A DNA stretch of 14,501 bases from an uncultured Peptococcaceae bacterium (GTDB lineage: Bacteria; Bacillota; Desulfotomaculia; Desulfotomaculales; Desulfocucumaceae): the NCBI GenBank assembly GCA_958417755.1, contig CATZDY010000067.1:1-14501 (forward strand). Direction: 5' to 3'. How positions within the stretch are numbered: the stretch's first letter is position 1; each line of letters starts with the position of its first letter. The translations under genes and the position numbers were made by a program. This document shows, piece by piece, positions 7,132 to 14,359 of the stretch. The notes under the pieces are model-generated. The model saw nothing but the letters and a program-made list of their open reading frames with translations, did no database searches and was not told the origin of the DNA.

Positions 7132-7380
7132 ATGACACTGGATAAGGTAAGAAGAGGCTGTTTATGTAAAATACTCTCATTGCCTACGGATCATGTACGA
7201 GAACAATGTATTCGTTTTGGGATTTGTGAGGGGGAAACAGTAAATTGTTGTGAAATTATACCTGCAGGCCCGGTAGTCATCAGTAAGAATAGACAGGAAA
7301 TTGCCATTGGCAGAGCTCTAGCCAAGAAAATAGAAGTTGAACAACTTTTACCTTGTTGTTTAAAACGGAGGAAGGCATAA
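7132..7380 (+). CDS. feoA: Ferrous iron transport protein A, cysteine-rich variant
   Basis: 82 residues, an SH3-like FeoA domain. FeoA is a small cytosolic partner of the FeoB iron permease. Family features include the N-terminal MTLDKVRRGCLCKI, the RFGICEGETV turn (28-37, matching the MGLTPGT region of other FeoA) and the ending ALAKKIEVE (62-70). ATG 7132 follows GAGGAG (7117-7122) at 9 bases. In-frame starts upstream, such as one at 7039, lie before the predicted transcription start and are excluded. It is odd in having eight cysteines (10, 12, 26, 32, 39, 40, 75, 76), far more than typical FeoA, including a CxC and two CC pairs. The feoB ATG directly follows its TAA. Confidence 0.88.
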   Translation: MTLDKVRRGCLCKILSLPTDHVREQCIRFGICEGETVNCCEIIPAGPVVISKNRQEIAIGRALAKKIEVEQLLPCCLKRRKA

Positions 7381-9384
7381 ATGGGGGTAAATGGTAATCA
7401 TGGTGATAAAAAAGGCATGAAGCCGGGCAGAAAATCAAATATAAATGATGATATGATTATGAATACAAGAAAAAAAATTGTACTTGCTGGAAATCCCAAT
7501 ACCGGCAAGTCTGTTTTTTTTAATCACTTTACAGGCATGTATGTGGATGTATCCAATTATCCTGGTACCACTTTAGAGATATCTTCTGGCCGTTACGGAG
7601 AATATGATGTTCAAGATACCCCAGGGGTTTATGGCATATCTTCCTTTAATGATGAGGAACGGGTTGCTAGAGATGTAATTTTAGGTGCTGACTTGATCAT
7701 CAATGTTGTTTCTTCTTTATATTTAGAAAGGGATTTGTTTTTAACACAACAAATTATAGATACTGGTTTGCCTGTTATTGTAGCCTTGAATATGTTAGAT
7801 GAAGCCCAGAAAAACGGAGTAACCGTGGATGTACAAAAGCTATCAAACTTATTAGGTGTTCCTGTGATTCCCACTGTGGCTGTAAAAAAAGAAGGATTTG
7901 AGGAATTGTCTCAAAGCCTGGAGAAAGCTTGTAAAGGTCATGTAACACCTGGGCTTGAAAAGATGTTATCTGAAAATTTGTTGTCCTGTGAGGGCAAGCA
8001 AGGACACGCCCTATTATACTTAGAAGGGGATCCTACAATTACCCAAAAGTATGGATTAATAACTAGCAATAAGAGGGAAGAGATATATCGCAGAAGAAGA
8101 GAACGGGTGAATGATATTTGTGCGCAAACAATTGTTTCCCTTGAGCAAGGTTATGGTATTGGGGTTAAGTTAGGACGTTGGATGCTACGTCCTTTGACAG
8201 GAATTCCTATCTTGCTTTTTTGTCTTTGGCTTATGTATGAATTTGTGGGCGTTTTTATCTCTGGAACTGTGGTGGATTTCACCGAAGGAGCAATAATGAC
8301 TGGTCATTATGAGCCTTTTATCCGTTCCTTGGTTGGAGCAATCATGCCTTTGAATTCTTTACCGGGTATTATATTAGCTGGAGAATTTGGGCTCTTAACC
8401 ATGACAGTTACCTATTTGTTGGGTTTATTATTACCATTGGTAGCGGGTTTTTATTTTATTTTGGCTATCTTTGAAGATTCAGGATACTTACCAAGAATTG
8501 CTACTTTGGTGGACCGTTTATTGACAAGCATAGGGCTCAACGGACGGGGTGTTATTCCTATTATTTTAGGCTTTGGCTGTGTTACCATGGCTACTATTAC
8601 CACTCGTTTATTATCTTCTGAACGGGAAAAAATAATTGCTATCTTTCTGTTAGGACTTACTATTCCTTGTTCTGCCCAATTGGGTATTATTGTTGGATTA
8701 TTGGCAGGTTTAGGTGCACAATATGTTTTATTGTATGTGACAGTTATTTTTGTGGTTATGGTCATGGCAGGTACTTTGCTAAATACTTTTTTGCCTGGTG
8801 AATCCACTTGTCTTTTAATTGATTTGCCCCCCATTCGACTTCCGAGATTCACCAATGTGTGTAAAAAAACAATCAATAAAACTCTGGCCTTTTTACGGGA
8901 AGCAATCCCTTTGTTTGCCTTAGGTGCTTTGCTTATTACTGTTTTACAGATTTCAGGGGGATTGGAGAAAATCCAACAGTGGTTAGCACCCCTTACTGTA
9001 TCATGGCTGGGTTTGCCTGCTGACTCAGCCACTGCTTTTGTGATGGGCTTGGTTCGACGTGATTTTGGCGCGGCAGGACTGACAGAGCTTACACTGACCC
9101 ATATGCAGACATTGGTATCTTTGGTGGTTATTACTCTTTTTGTTCCCTGCATTGCTTCTGTTATGATGATATTGAAGGAGCGTACGCGTCTGGAAGGGCT
9201 ATGGATATGGGGAGGCAGCATTGTTATTGCTTTTGTCACTGGAGGAGTTTTATATCAAATGTCAAAATATCTGGGGGGAAACCAGGAAACTACCATGGCT
9301 TTTGTCATCATTGTAGCTGCTGTGTTGGCATGGCTTGGCATAAAGTGGTTTACAAAAATCAGAGGAGCAAAACATGTTGCCTAA
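7381..9384 (+). CDS. feoB: Ferrous iron transport protein B (GTPase permease)
   Basis: 667 residues. FeoB imports Fe(II) across the cytoplasmic membrane. The N-terminal G domain has G1 GNPNTGKS (37-44), YPGTTLE, DTPG and G4 NMLD (137-140, commonly NMID). Membrane helices begin near residue 272 and number about eight or more by eye. The first gate motif is changed: GFGCVTMATITTR around Cys400 replaces the usual GxGCNVPAI.ATR. The second gate keeps LFVPCIASV around Cys590. Start ATG 7381 directly follows the feoA stop and is served by CGGAGGAAGG (7366-7375). The end overlaps the next gene by 11 bp. FeoB identity is firm. The gate variant may mark a distinct subfamily, and its metal preference cannot be told from sequence. 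Confidence 0.95.
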   Translation: MGVNGNHGDKKGMKPGRKSNINDDMIMNTRKKIVLAGNPNTGKSVFFNHFTGMYVDVSNYPGTTLEISSGRYGEYDVQDTPGVYGISSFNDEERVARDVILGADLIINVVSSLYLERDLFLTQQIIDTGLPVIVALNMLDEAQKNGVTVDVQKLSNLLGVPVIPTVAVKKEGFEELSQSLEKACKGHVTPGLEKMLSENLLSCEGKQGHALLYLEGDPTITQKYGLITSNKREEIYRRRRERVNDICAQTIVSLEQGYGIGVKLGRWMLRPLTGIPILLFCLWLMYEFVGVFISGTVVDFTEGAIMTGHYEPFIRSLVGAIMPLNSLPGIILAGEFGLLTMTVTYLLGLLLPLVAGFYFILAIFEDSGYLPRIATLVDRLLTSIGLNGRGVIPIILGFGCVTMATITTRLLSSEREKIIAIFLLGLTIPCSAQLGIIVGLLAGLGAQYVLLYVTVIFVVMVMAGTLLNTFLPGESTCLLIDLPPIRLPRFTNVCKKTINKTLAFLREAIPLFALGALLITVLQISGGLEKIQQWLAPLTVSWLGLPADSATAFVMGLVRRDFGAAGLTELTLTHMQTLVSLVVITLFVPCIASVMMILKERTRLEGLWIWGGSIVIAFVTGGVLYQMSKYLGGNQETTMAFVIIVAAVLAWLGIKWFTKIRGAKHVA

Positions 9385-9571
9385 AGAGGAGTCTATAAAA
9401 AAAGATGAGGATGTATTGGTTTGCCAACAATGTGGTTATCGGATAAAACAAATAGTGGATTTTCGTTGTCCTCGTTGCTATTATCCATTATTACAATGTG
9501 GTACATGTTCTGGTAGTTGTCGGCATTGTGTAAATTCAGCCCCAAAGGATGTAAAAATTCATAAAACTTAA
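9374..9571 (+). CDS. Small soluble protein with four CxxC pairs (zinc-ribbon-like), feoB-coupled
   Basis: 65 residues with eight cysteines in four CxxC pairs: 17/20, 32/35, 42/45 and 49/52. Such spacing fits one or two zinc ribbons (rubredoxin-like knuckles CQQC and CPRC), while CGTCSGSCRHC could also bind an iron-sulfur cluster. No membrane helix or signal peptide is present, which separates it from the known FeoB-associated Cys-rich membrane proteins. ATG 9374 follows GAGGAG (9362-9367) by 6 bases, both inside the end of feoB, and the coding regions overlap by 11 bp, so translation is probably coupled to feoB. It could be a Feo accessory factor in the place of FeoC, which is a different (winged-helix) protein. 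I recognise no named family. Confidence 0.82.
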   Translation: MLPKEESIKKDEDVLVCQQCGYRIKQIVDFRCPRCYYPLLQCGTCSGSCRHCVNSAPKDVKIHKT

Positions 9572-9616
9572 TACCTTTTCTGGGCTGTTAGGTGAAGAAA
9601 ATGGGAGGAAAATCAG

Positions 9617-10096
9617 ATGGATTGGGTGGGATTGATTCTTGCTTTGCTATTTTTTGTTGCAGGTATTGCTGGTACAGTGTTGCCTGTTTTGCCTGGAGCA
9701 CCCTTGATCCTAATTGGTATCATTGTTTATGGTTTGTTTGCTGGTTTTGAAGGCATGTCTTGGTGGTTTTTTTTGTTGCAAGCTGTGGCTGTGGGACTAA
9801 CCTTTCTAATTGATTATGCTGCTAATGTATGGGGGGTAAGGAGGTTTGGGGGTGGTACTGCTGCTGTGTGGGGTAGTATTATAGGATTATTGCTTGGCTT
9901 GATATTATTAGGTCCTTTGGGGATTATAATCGGACCTTTTATAGGGGCTGTTTTGGGAGAACTTTTTCGTCAGCAACCCCTACAAAAGGCTATACGGGCA
10001 GGTTTTGGTTCTTTGGTAGGATTGGTAGGCGGAACAGCACTAAAACTAATGGTGGAATTGGGTATGGTTATTTGGTTTTTATTTGTCATCTTTTAA
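9617..10096 (+). CDS. DUF456 family integral membrane protein
   Basis: 159 residues, almost wholly hydrophobic, with about four to five membrane helices (roughly 3-20, 28-45, 48-68, 84-115 and 133-158). The family signature is visible: LPVLPGAP (22-29), the DYAANVWGVRRFGG segment (66-79) and the glycine-rich GSIIGLLLGLILLGPLG (86-102) ending in GAVLGELF (110-117). The function of DUF456 proteins is not established. Start ATG 9617 follows GGGAGG (9603-9608) by 8 bases. It lies 45 bp after the CxxC protein with no terminator between, so it is probably read with the feo operon, although its presence may be incidental. It converges with murI, only 11 bp separating the stops, and I see no convincing terminator between them. 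Confidence 0.88.
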   Translation: MDWVGLILALLFFVAGIAGTVLPVLPGAPLILIGIIVYGLFAGFEGMSWWFFLLQAVAVGLTFLIDYAANVWGVRRFGGGTAAVWGSIIGLLLGLILLGPLGIIIGPFIGAVLGELFRQQPLQKAIRAGFGSLVGLVGGTALKLMVELGMVIWFLFVIF

Positions 10097-10107
10097 CTGC
10101 ATGTATT

Positions 10108-10950
10108 TTAAACTTGCGTATAAATATATTTATTTGCCTTGGTAATATAAGAAAAATCTTTTTGTTGAACAGAAATGATTTTTTTGTTTAATAAAATTGT
10201 AATGGCATTCTTTACTTGTATAGGATCTCCACTGGTATAAAAGCAATCCTCTGGAGGAGTGGCCTTTATTTTTAACAATTGGTGATTTGACAATACTTTT
10301 TGCACTTGTTTAGCCACAGCCTGGCCTGTATCAATGATAGAGATATTGGGTCCAACAATATCTTGGATTGCTTGGTACAAAAAAGGGTAATGGGTACAAC
10401 CAAGAACCAAGGTATCAATGTGTTGTTCCAAGAGAGGATGAAGATATTGTTTCAGTAAAGCCGTGGTTTTAGGGCCTTGTAAATGACCTGATTCCACCAA
10501 TTCCACAAGTCCAGGACAAGGTTGGTTGATGACAACGATATGTGAAGCGTAGCGATTGATTAAAGAAGTAAACCGATCGCCATTTAAGGTTACCCCAGTG
10601 GCCAAAACGCCGATACGACCATTTTGAGTTGCTTTAGCTGCTGGTTTAACTGCTGGTTCCATTCCTACGATGGGAATATTAGGGAATGTTTGACGTAAAG
10701 TATCCAAACCAGCGATGGAAGCAGTATTACAGGCTACCACCAACATTTTTGCTCCTTCTTGCAGAAGAAATTGACTTATTTTGATGGATCTATTACGAAT
10801 TTCATCTGGTTTTTTATTGCCATAAGGGCAGTATGCGGAATCTGCATAGTATAGAATATTTTCATTAGGTAATTGTTTTTGTATTTCCCTGGCTACTGAT
10901 AGACCGCCTACCCCTGAATCAAAAATGCCAATAGCCCCTTTTGTTAACAA
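10108..10950 (-). CDS. murI: Glutamate racemase
   Basis: 280 residues. MurI interconverts L- and D-glutamate in the cytoplasm and supplies D-glutamate for peptidoglycan. The cofactor-independent two-cysteine mechanism is supported by DSGVGG (11-16), Cys74 in ACNTAS and Cys185 in GCTHYP. YADSAYCPYG (35-44) is also typical. The start is TTG at 10950-10948 on the minus strand, placed by GGGGTG (complement of 10958-10963) 7 bases upstream; no ATG in a suitable position exists, and this start gives the usual length. The C-terminal 40 residues are lysine-rich and less conserved. It may share a transcript with the small membrane protein upstream (108-bp gap). A 21-bp palindrome lies at 10972-10992 in its leader. 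Confidence 0.95.
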   Translation of the reverse strand: MLTKGAIGIFDSGVGGLSVAREIQKQLPNENILYYADSAYCPYGNKKPDEIRNRSIKISQFLLQEGAKMLVVACNTASIAGLDTLRQTFPNIPIVGMEPAVKPAAKATQNGRIGVLATGVTLNGDRFTSLINRYASHIVVINQPCPGLVELVESGHLQGPKTTALLKQYLHPLLEQHIDTLVLGCTHYPFLYQAIQDIVGPNISIIDTGQAVAKQVQKVLSNHQLLKIKATPPEDCFYTSGDPIQVKNAITILLNKKIISVQQKDFSYITKANKYIYTQV

Positions 10951-10971
10951 TATATCGCACCCCGTTTTGGT

Positions 10972-10992
10972 ATAAATTCTTTAAGAATTTAT
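10972..10992. repeat. 21-bp perfect palindrome in the murI leader
   Basis: Two 10-base arms (10972-10981 and 10983-10992) are perfect reverse complements around one central T. It ends 21 bases from the murI TTG and next to its ribosome binding site. The symmetry suits a dimeric regulator operator. As RNA it would be an AT-rich hairpin needing a larger loop. Confidence 0.6.
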
Positions 10993-11058
10993 TTTGTCTC
11001 TTTTACACGTGTTGTTCATAATGAAACATGCTAACTTTTTATGAATACTTTCCACTCT

Positions 11059-11250
11059 TCATTCAGATTTTTCTCTCTTTTTTTTGTTTTTTTCCTTTTG
11101 GATGGCAAACAAAATAGATACAATCAATGCCACCGCTATTCCCACAATCATACCAATGGTGCTGTTGAATTGCAAGAAGACAGCCCACAAATAATAAACC
11201 CCCACAGCAATAAAGACAGTAATCAATAGTGGCAGAAATCCCTTTGACAT
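11059..11250 (-). CDS. Small membrane protein with two predicted helices, hypothetical
   Basis: 63 residues on the minus strand. Two hydrophobic segments (about 5-27 and 32-50) are followed by a strongly basic tail, QKEKNKKKREKSE (51-63), so a hairpin topology with both ends in the cytoplasm is likely. ATG 11250 is preceded on the minus strand by AAAGGAAG at about 7-8 bases. Overlapping frames of similar length on either strand lack this combination of hydrophobic pattern and ribosome binding site. I recognise no family. It sits 108 bp upstream of murI in the same direction and may be co-transcribed, but nothing ties its function to cell wall synthesis. Confidence 0.65.
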   Translation of the reverse strand: MSKGFLPLLITVFIAVGVYYLWAVFLQFNSTIGMIVGIAVALIVSILFAIQKEKNKKKREKSE

Positions 11251-11494
11251 AAAACACTTCCTTTATCATTGGATTCATCAGTCATGTATAGATGATGAGA
11301 AAAGAAAAGATTGTTTTAGAAGTTTTTTGCCATATTTTGTATATAAATCAGGAAAAATTTTATGGTATCTATGCAAGAAGAGCGTTCTATGGATTATACT
11401 ATTAAAAAAAGAATATAAAAATATAAAAATAACTGTTTATGCAATTCATTTTCATTATTATACTACAAATGAACCTCAATGCGGAGGGTGGCAA
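11251..11494. other. Divergent intergenic region
   Basis: This AT-rich spacer separates the minus-strand murI group from the DUF2007 gene and must hold promoters for both, but none is clear. TATACT (11459-11464) with a poor -35 TTTATG (11436-11441) is the best plus-strand candidate. An 18-codon frame at 11362-11418 has only AGGA as a possible ribosome binding site and is probably chance. Confidence 0.3.
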
Positions 11495-11845
11495 ATGAAA
11501 TTCAAAAAACTTGCGAAAAGAAATCATGGTCTGCAGAAAAAATATCAGCAGGTATGTACTTCAGTTTTGAAGGAAGTAGAAACGGGTAGCATATTACCAG
11601 AACCTCCTGATCCTGAGCATTCCTTATTAGGAAAATTAATCCCCAAAGATACAGTGGTGGTTGCTTCTTTTCATAATCCTTTGGAAGCTCATTTATGCAA
11701 AGGGATCTTAGAAAAAGAGGGAATTCTATGTTTTTTATATGATGAAAGTATTGCATTATTGGTGCCAGGATTTTCAGTTCGCATGATGGTCCCCAAGGCA
11801 GAGTATGATAAAGCAATGAAACTATTAAAGGAATATCAAAATTAA
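11495..11845 (+). CDS. DUF2007-domain protein
   Basis: 116 residues. The C-terminal part (about 53-113) matches the DUF2007 pattern: VVVASFHNPLEAHLCKGILEKEG (54-76), then FLYDES, and VRMMVPKAEYDKAMKLLKEY (95-114). These are small alpha/beta domains, sometimes labelled putative signal-transducing proteins, with no settled function. The first 50 residues are basic (KKLAKR, LQKKYQ) and then proline-rich (LPEPPDPEH). The frame is open from 11327, but GGAGG (11483-11487) lies 7 bases before ATG 11495 and the extra upstream residues look like translated noncoding DNA, so 11495 is chosen. The gene stands alone, with typA following after its own promoter. Confidence 0.75.
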   Translation: MKFKKLAKRNHGLQKKYQQVCTSVLKEVETGSILPEPPDPEHSLLGKLIPKDTVVVASFHNPLEAHLCKGILEKEGILCFLYDESIALLVPGFSVRMMVPKAEYDKAMKLLKEYQN

Positions 11846-11888
11846 AGGAAATGCCTTGTGAATCTAAGGTTTAGGGAAAGGGAAGTTA

Positions 11889-11917
11889 TTGTATTTGAGA
11901 CAAAACGCTGCTATACT
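11889..11917 (+). promoter_or_regulatory. Predicted sigma-A promoter of typA
   Basis: TTGTAT (11889-11894), a 17-base spacer and TATACT (11912-11917). The predicted start near 11924 leaves a short leader before AGGGGGT (11937-11943). Confidence 0.6.
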
Positions 11918-11950
11918 TGTAAAGTGTTTTTTGTATAGGGGGTAATACAA

Positions 11951-13759
11951 ATCAGTCATTTACGAAATATTGCAATTATTGCGCATGTAGATCATGGTAA
12001 AACTACTTTGGTTGATGCAATGTTAAAACAAAGTGGTATTTTTAGAGAAAATGAAGTGGTACAGGAAAGGGTAATGGATTCCAATGATTTGGAAAGAGAA
12101 AGAGGTATTACTATCCTGGCCAAAAATACAGCTGTTCGTTTTGGTGATGTTAAAATAAATATAGTGGATACGCCTGGGCATTCTGATTTTGGGGGAGAAG
12201 TGGAACGGGTTTTAAAAATGGTGGATGGCGTTCTTTTGCTGGTGGACGCTTTTGATGGCCCCATGCCCCAAACCAAATTTGTTCTAAGAAAAGCATTGGA
12301 ACTGGGACTAGCGCCAGTGATTGTCATTAATAAAATTGATCGTTTGGATGCCAGGCCTAGTGAGGTGGTGGATGAGCTTTTAGATTTGTTCATTGAATTG
12401 GAAGCACCAGAAGAACTATTGGATTTTCCTGTGATATATGCTTCTGCTCGGATGGGAATGGCAACAACGGATTTGAATGTCCTAGGTAAGGACTTGAGAG
12501 TTTTATTTGAAGCCATTGTACAATATGTACCTGAGCCAAGTGGTAATCCTGAAGGAGATTTGCAAATTTTAGTGAACAATACTTTGTATGATCAATACCA
12601 AGGAAGAATGGTATTAGGTAAAGTTTTTCGAGGTAAAGTTCGGACAGGACAAGCTGTGGCTTTAATTCGACATGATGGAACACAGGTAGAAGCTAAAATT
12701 GGACGTTTGTATGTATTTGAGGGATTGGAAAGGGTTGAAGTCGAGGAAGCTTGTTGTGGGGAAATTGTAACCTTTTCAGGTTTAGAGGATGTAAATATAG
12801 GAGAAACAGTAGCGAGTCTTCAAAATCCTGAGCAATTGCCGCCCATTACAGTGGATGAACCAACGTTAAAAATGACATTTATGGTGAATGACAGTCCTTT
12901 TGCCGGACGAGAGGGAAAATATATTACTTCTCGGGAATTGAGGGCTAGGTTGTTTAAAGAAATGGAACGCAATGTTAGTTTGCGTGTAACAGAAACCAGT
13001 CAAGCCGATAGTTTTGAGGTGTGTGGTAGAGGGGAATTGCATTTATCTATTTTGATTGAAACCATGCGTAGGGAAGGATATGAGTTACAGGTTTCAAAAC
13101 CTGAAGTGATTTATAAAGTAATCAATGGGATGAAGCATGAACCTATGGAATTACTCATGGTTGATATTCCAGAGGATCATATGGGAACAGTAATGGAGAT
13201 CATGGGCTGGCGAAAAGGTGAGCTTAAGAATATGGTTCCCTTAGGTGGAGGACAACTGCGGATGGAATTTAAAGTGCCAGCCAGAGGACTTATTGGCTTT
13301 CGTTCTCAATTGCTAACTGAAACCCGGGGACATGGGGTAATGAATCATATATTTGCTGGTTATGAACCTTATAAAGGAGACATTATGAAACGCAATCGAG
13401 GGGTGTTGATTGCTTTTCAATCAGGGGAAGCAGCTTTGTATGGTATGAATGCAGTGCAAGAACGGGGCATTCTATTCATTACCCCAGGAACCCAGGTTTA
13501 TGAAGGTATGGTGGTGGGAGAGAACTGTCGGGAACAGGATTTGGAAGTCAATGTGTGTAAAAAGAAGCATTTAACCAACATGCGTTCCAGTACAGCAGAA
13601 GCTTCTATGCGTTTGGAGGAACCCAGAAGATTTAGTTTAGAAGAATGTTTGGAGTATTTAGGCGATGATGAATTGCTAGAGGTAACTCCCAATGATTTAC
13701 GTATGCGTAAAAAAATCTTAGATAAAAGCCAACGTCAGAGAGCCCAAAAAAATGGATAA
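11951..13759 (+). CDS. typA: Ribosome-associated GTPase TypA/BipA with apparent ATC start
   Basis: 602 residues from ATC 11951. TypA/BipA is a translational GTPase that binds 70S ribosomes and aids assembly and stress adaptation. Motifs are RNIAIIAHVDHGKTT (5-19, G1), ERGITI, DTPGH (73-77, G3), NKID (127-130, G4), and a C-terminal region with NRGVLIAFQSGEAALYGM and the KKHLTNMRSS segment typical of the family. The first ATG, GTG or TTG in frame is TTG 12008, which falls after the P-loop and would destroy GTP binding. Upstream, the frame stays open only back to TAG 11936-11938. ATC 11951 lies 8 bases after AGGGGG and aligns with the usual N-terminus; ATA 11945 is too close to that site and ATT 11969 too far. 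Either a rare start is used or a base is wrong here. Family assignment is firm, the start is inferred. Confidence 0.93.
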   Translation: MSHLRNIAIIAHVDHGKTTLVDAMLKQSGIFRENEVVQERVMDSNDLERERGITILAKNTAVRFGDVKINIVDTPGHSDFGGEVERVLKMVDGVLLLVDAFDGPMPQTKFVLRKALELGLAPVIVINKIDRLDARPSEVVDELLDLFIELEAPEELLDFPVIYASARMGMATTDLNVLGKDLRVLFEAIVQYVPEPSGNPEGDLQILVNNTLYDQYQGRMVLGKVFRGKVRTGQAVALIRHDGTQVEAKIGRLYVFEGLERVEVEEACCGEIVTFSGLEDVNIGETVASLQNPEQLPPITVDEPTLKMTFMVNDSPFAGREGKYITSRELRARLFKEMERNVSLRVTETSQADSFEVCGRGELHLSILIETMRREGYELQVSKPEVIYKVINGMKHEPMELLMVDIPEDHMGTVMEIMGWRKGELKNMVPLGGGQLRMEFKVPARGLIGFRSQLLTETRGHGVMNHIFAGYEPYKGDIMKRNRGVLIAFQSGEAALYGMNAVQERGILFITPGTQVYEGMVVGENCREQDLEVNVCKKKHLTNMRSSTAEASMRLEEPRRFSLEECLEYLGDDELLEVTPNDLRMRKKILDKSQRQRAQKNG

Positions 13760-13836
13760 AATAAAAATTGTCAGTAAAACAAGCCTCAGTAAGGCCAGGT
13801 ATTTTTGATATTTAGCTGCTGAAAAGGGGCGGAGAA

Positions 13837-14283
13837 TTGAAAATCGTTGTAGATGCTGATGCTGTGCCCAAAAGTGTTTTAGAGATCTGTTGTTGGGCCT
13901 CTGTTCAGTTTTCGTTGCCTTTATGGACAGTGGCAAGTTTTAATCACAACATTGTTCCTTATCATATACATTTGCATACCCATAGAGTGGTGGGCAATGC
14001 ATCCCAGGAAACAGATATTCAAATTATGAATATCTGTACCCCAGGGGATATTGTGGTTACCCAGGATTATGGATTAGCAGCCATGGTACTGGGGAAGGGG
14101 GCTAAAGCCCTCTCCCCCCATGGACGAATTTTTACGCAACATACCATTGGTTTTTTATTGGAGGAACGGGAAATAAAAGCTAGATATAGACGGGTAGGAG
14201 GAAAAACAAAAGGCCCTAAAAAAAGAAGTCTTGGAGATGATAAAAAGTTTAAAGCAGCTTTGCGACAATTATTAGGTAAATGA
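13837..14283 (+). CDS. DUF188 (YaiI/YqxD, UPF0178) family protein
   Basis: 148 residues, the usual length. Family marks are the N-terminal VVDADAVP (4-11), DIVVTQDYGLAAMVL (71-85), ALSPHGRIFT (91-100) and the basic tail GGKTKGPKKRS (121-131). The fold resembles PIN-type nucleases, with Asp6, Asp8 and Asp77 as possible metal ligands, but no activity is established. The common DADACP reads DADAVP here, so the usual cysteine is valine. The start is TTG 13837, with AAGGGG (13824-13829) 7 bases upstream; GGAG (13831-13834) is too close. The 77-bp gap after typA contains no clear terminator, so read-through from typA is likely, and a terminator follows at 14312-14342. Confidence 0.9.
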   Translation: MKIVVDADAVPKSVLEICCWASVQFSLPLWTVASFNHNIVPYHIHLHTHRVVGNASQETDIQIMNICTPGDIVVTQDYGLAAMVLGKGAKALSPHGRIFTQHTIGFLLEEREIKARYRRVGGKTKGPKKRSLGDDKKFKAALRQLLGK

Positions 14284-14311
14284 ATTATTTAAAACAACAC
14301 AACAGCCTTAT

Positions 14312-14342
14312 AACCAATGAATTATAGTTCCATTGGTTTTTT
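14312..14342 (+). terminator. Rho-independent terminator after the DUF188 gene
   Basis: AACCAATG (14312-14319) pairs with CATTGGTT (14331-14338), leaving an 11-base loop; six T follow (14337-14342). It closes the typA-DUF188 unit. Confidence 0.8.
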
Positions 14343-14359
14343 ATTTTTAGCCTGATTGG

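Noticed and set aside
8451..9239. 262-codon minus-strand frame inside feoB
   Set aside because: Antisense shadow of a well-supported gene; the product has no recognisable family and there is no ribosome binding site pattern.
10152..10190. Possible bidirectional terminator between the DUF456 gene and murI
   Set aside because: Only a 7-bp AT-rich stem with a very long loop, and it lies inside the murI coding region.
11327..11494. Extension of the DUF2007 protein from 11327
   Set aside because: The extra residues look like translated AT-rich spacer, and a strong ribosome binding site sits before ATG 11495.
12008..12010. TTG 12008 as the typA start
   Set aside because: It would remove the AHVDHGK P-loop, which is encoded in frame just upstream behind a good ribosome binding site.
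11992..12579. 195-codon minus-strand frame inside typA
   Set aside because: Antisense shadow of the conserved typA coding region.
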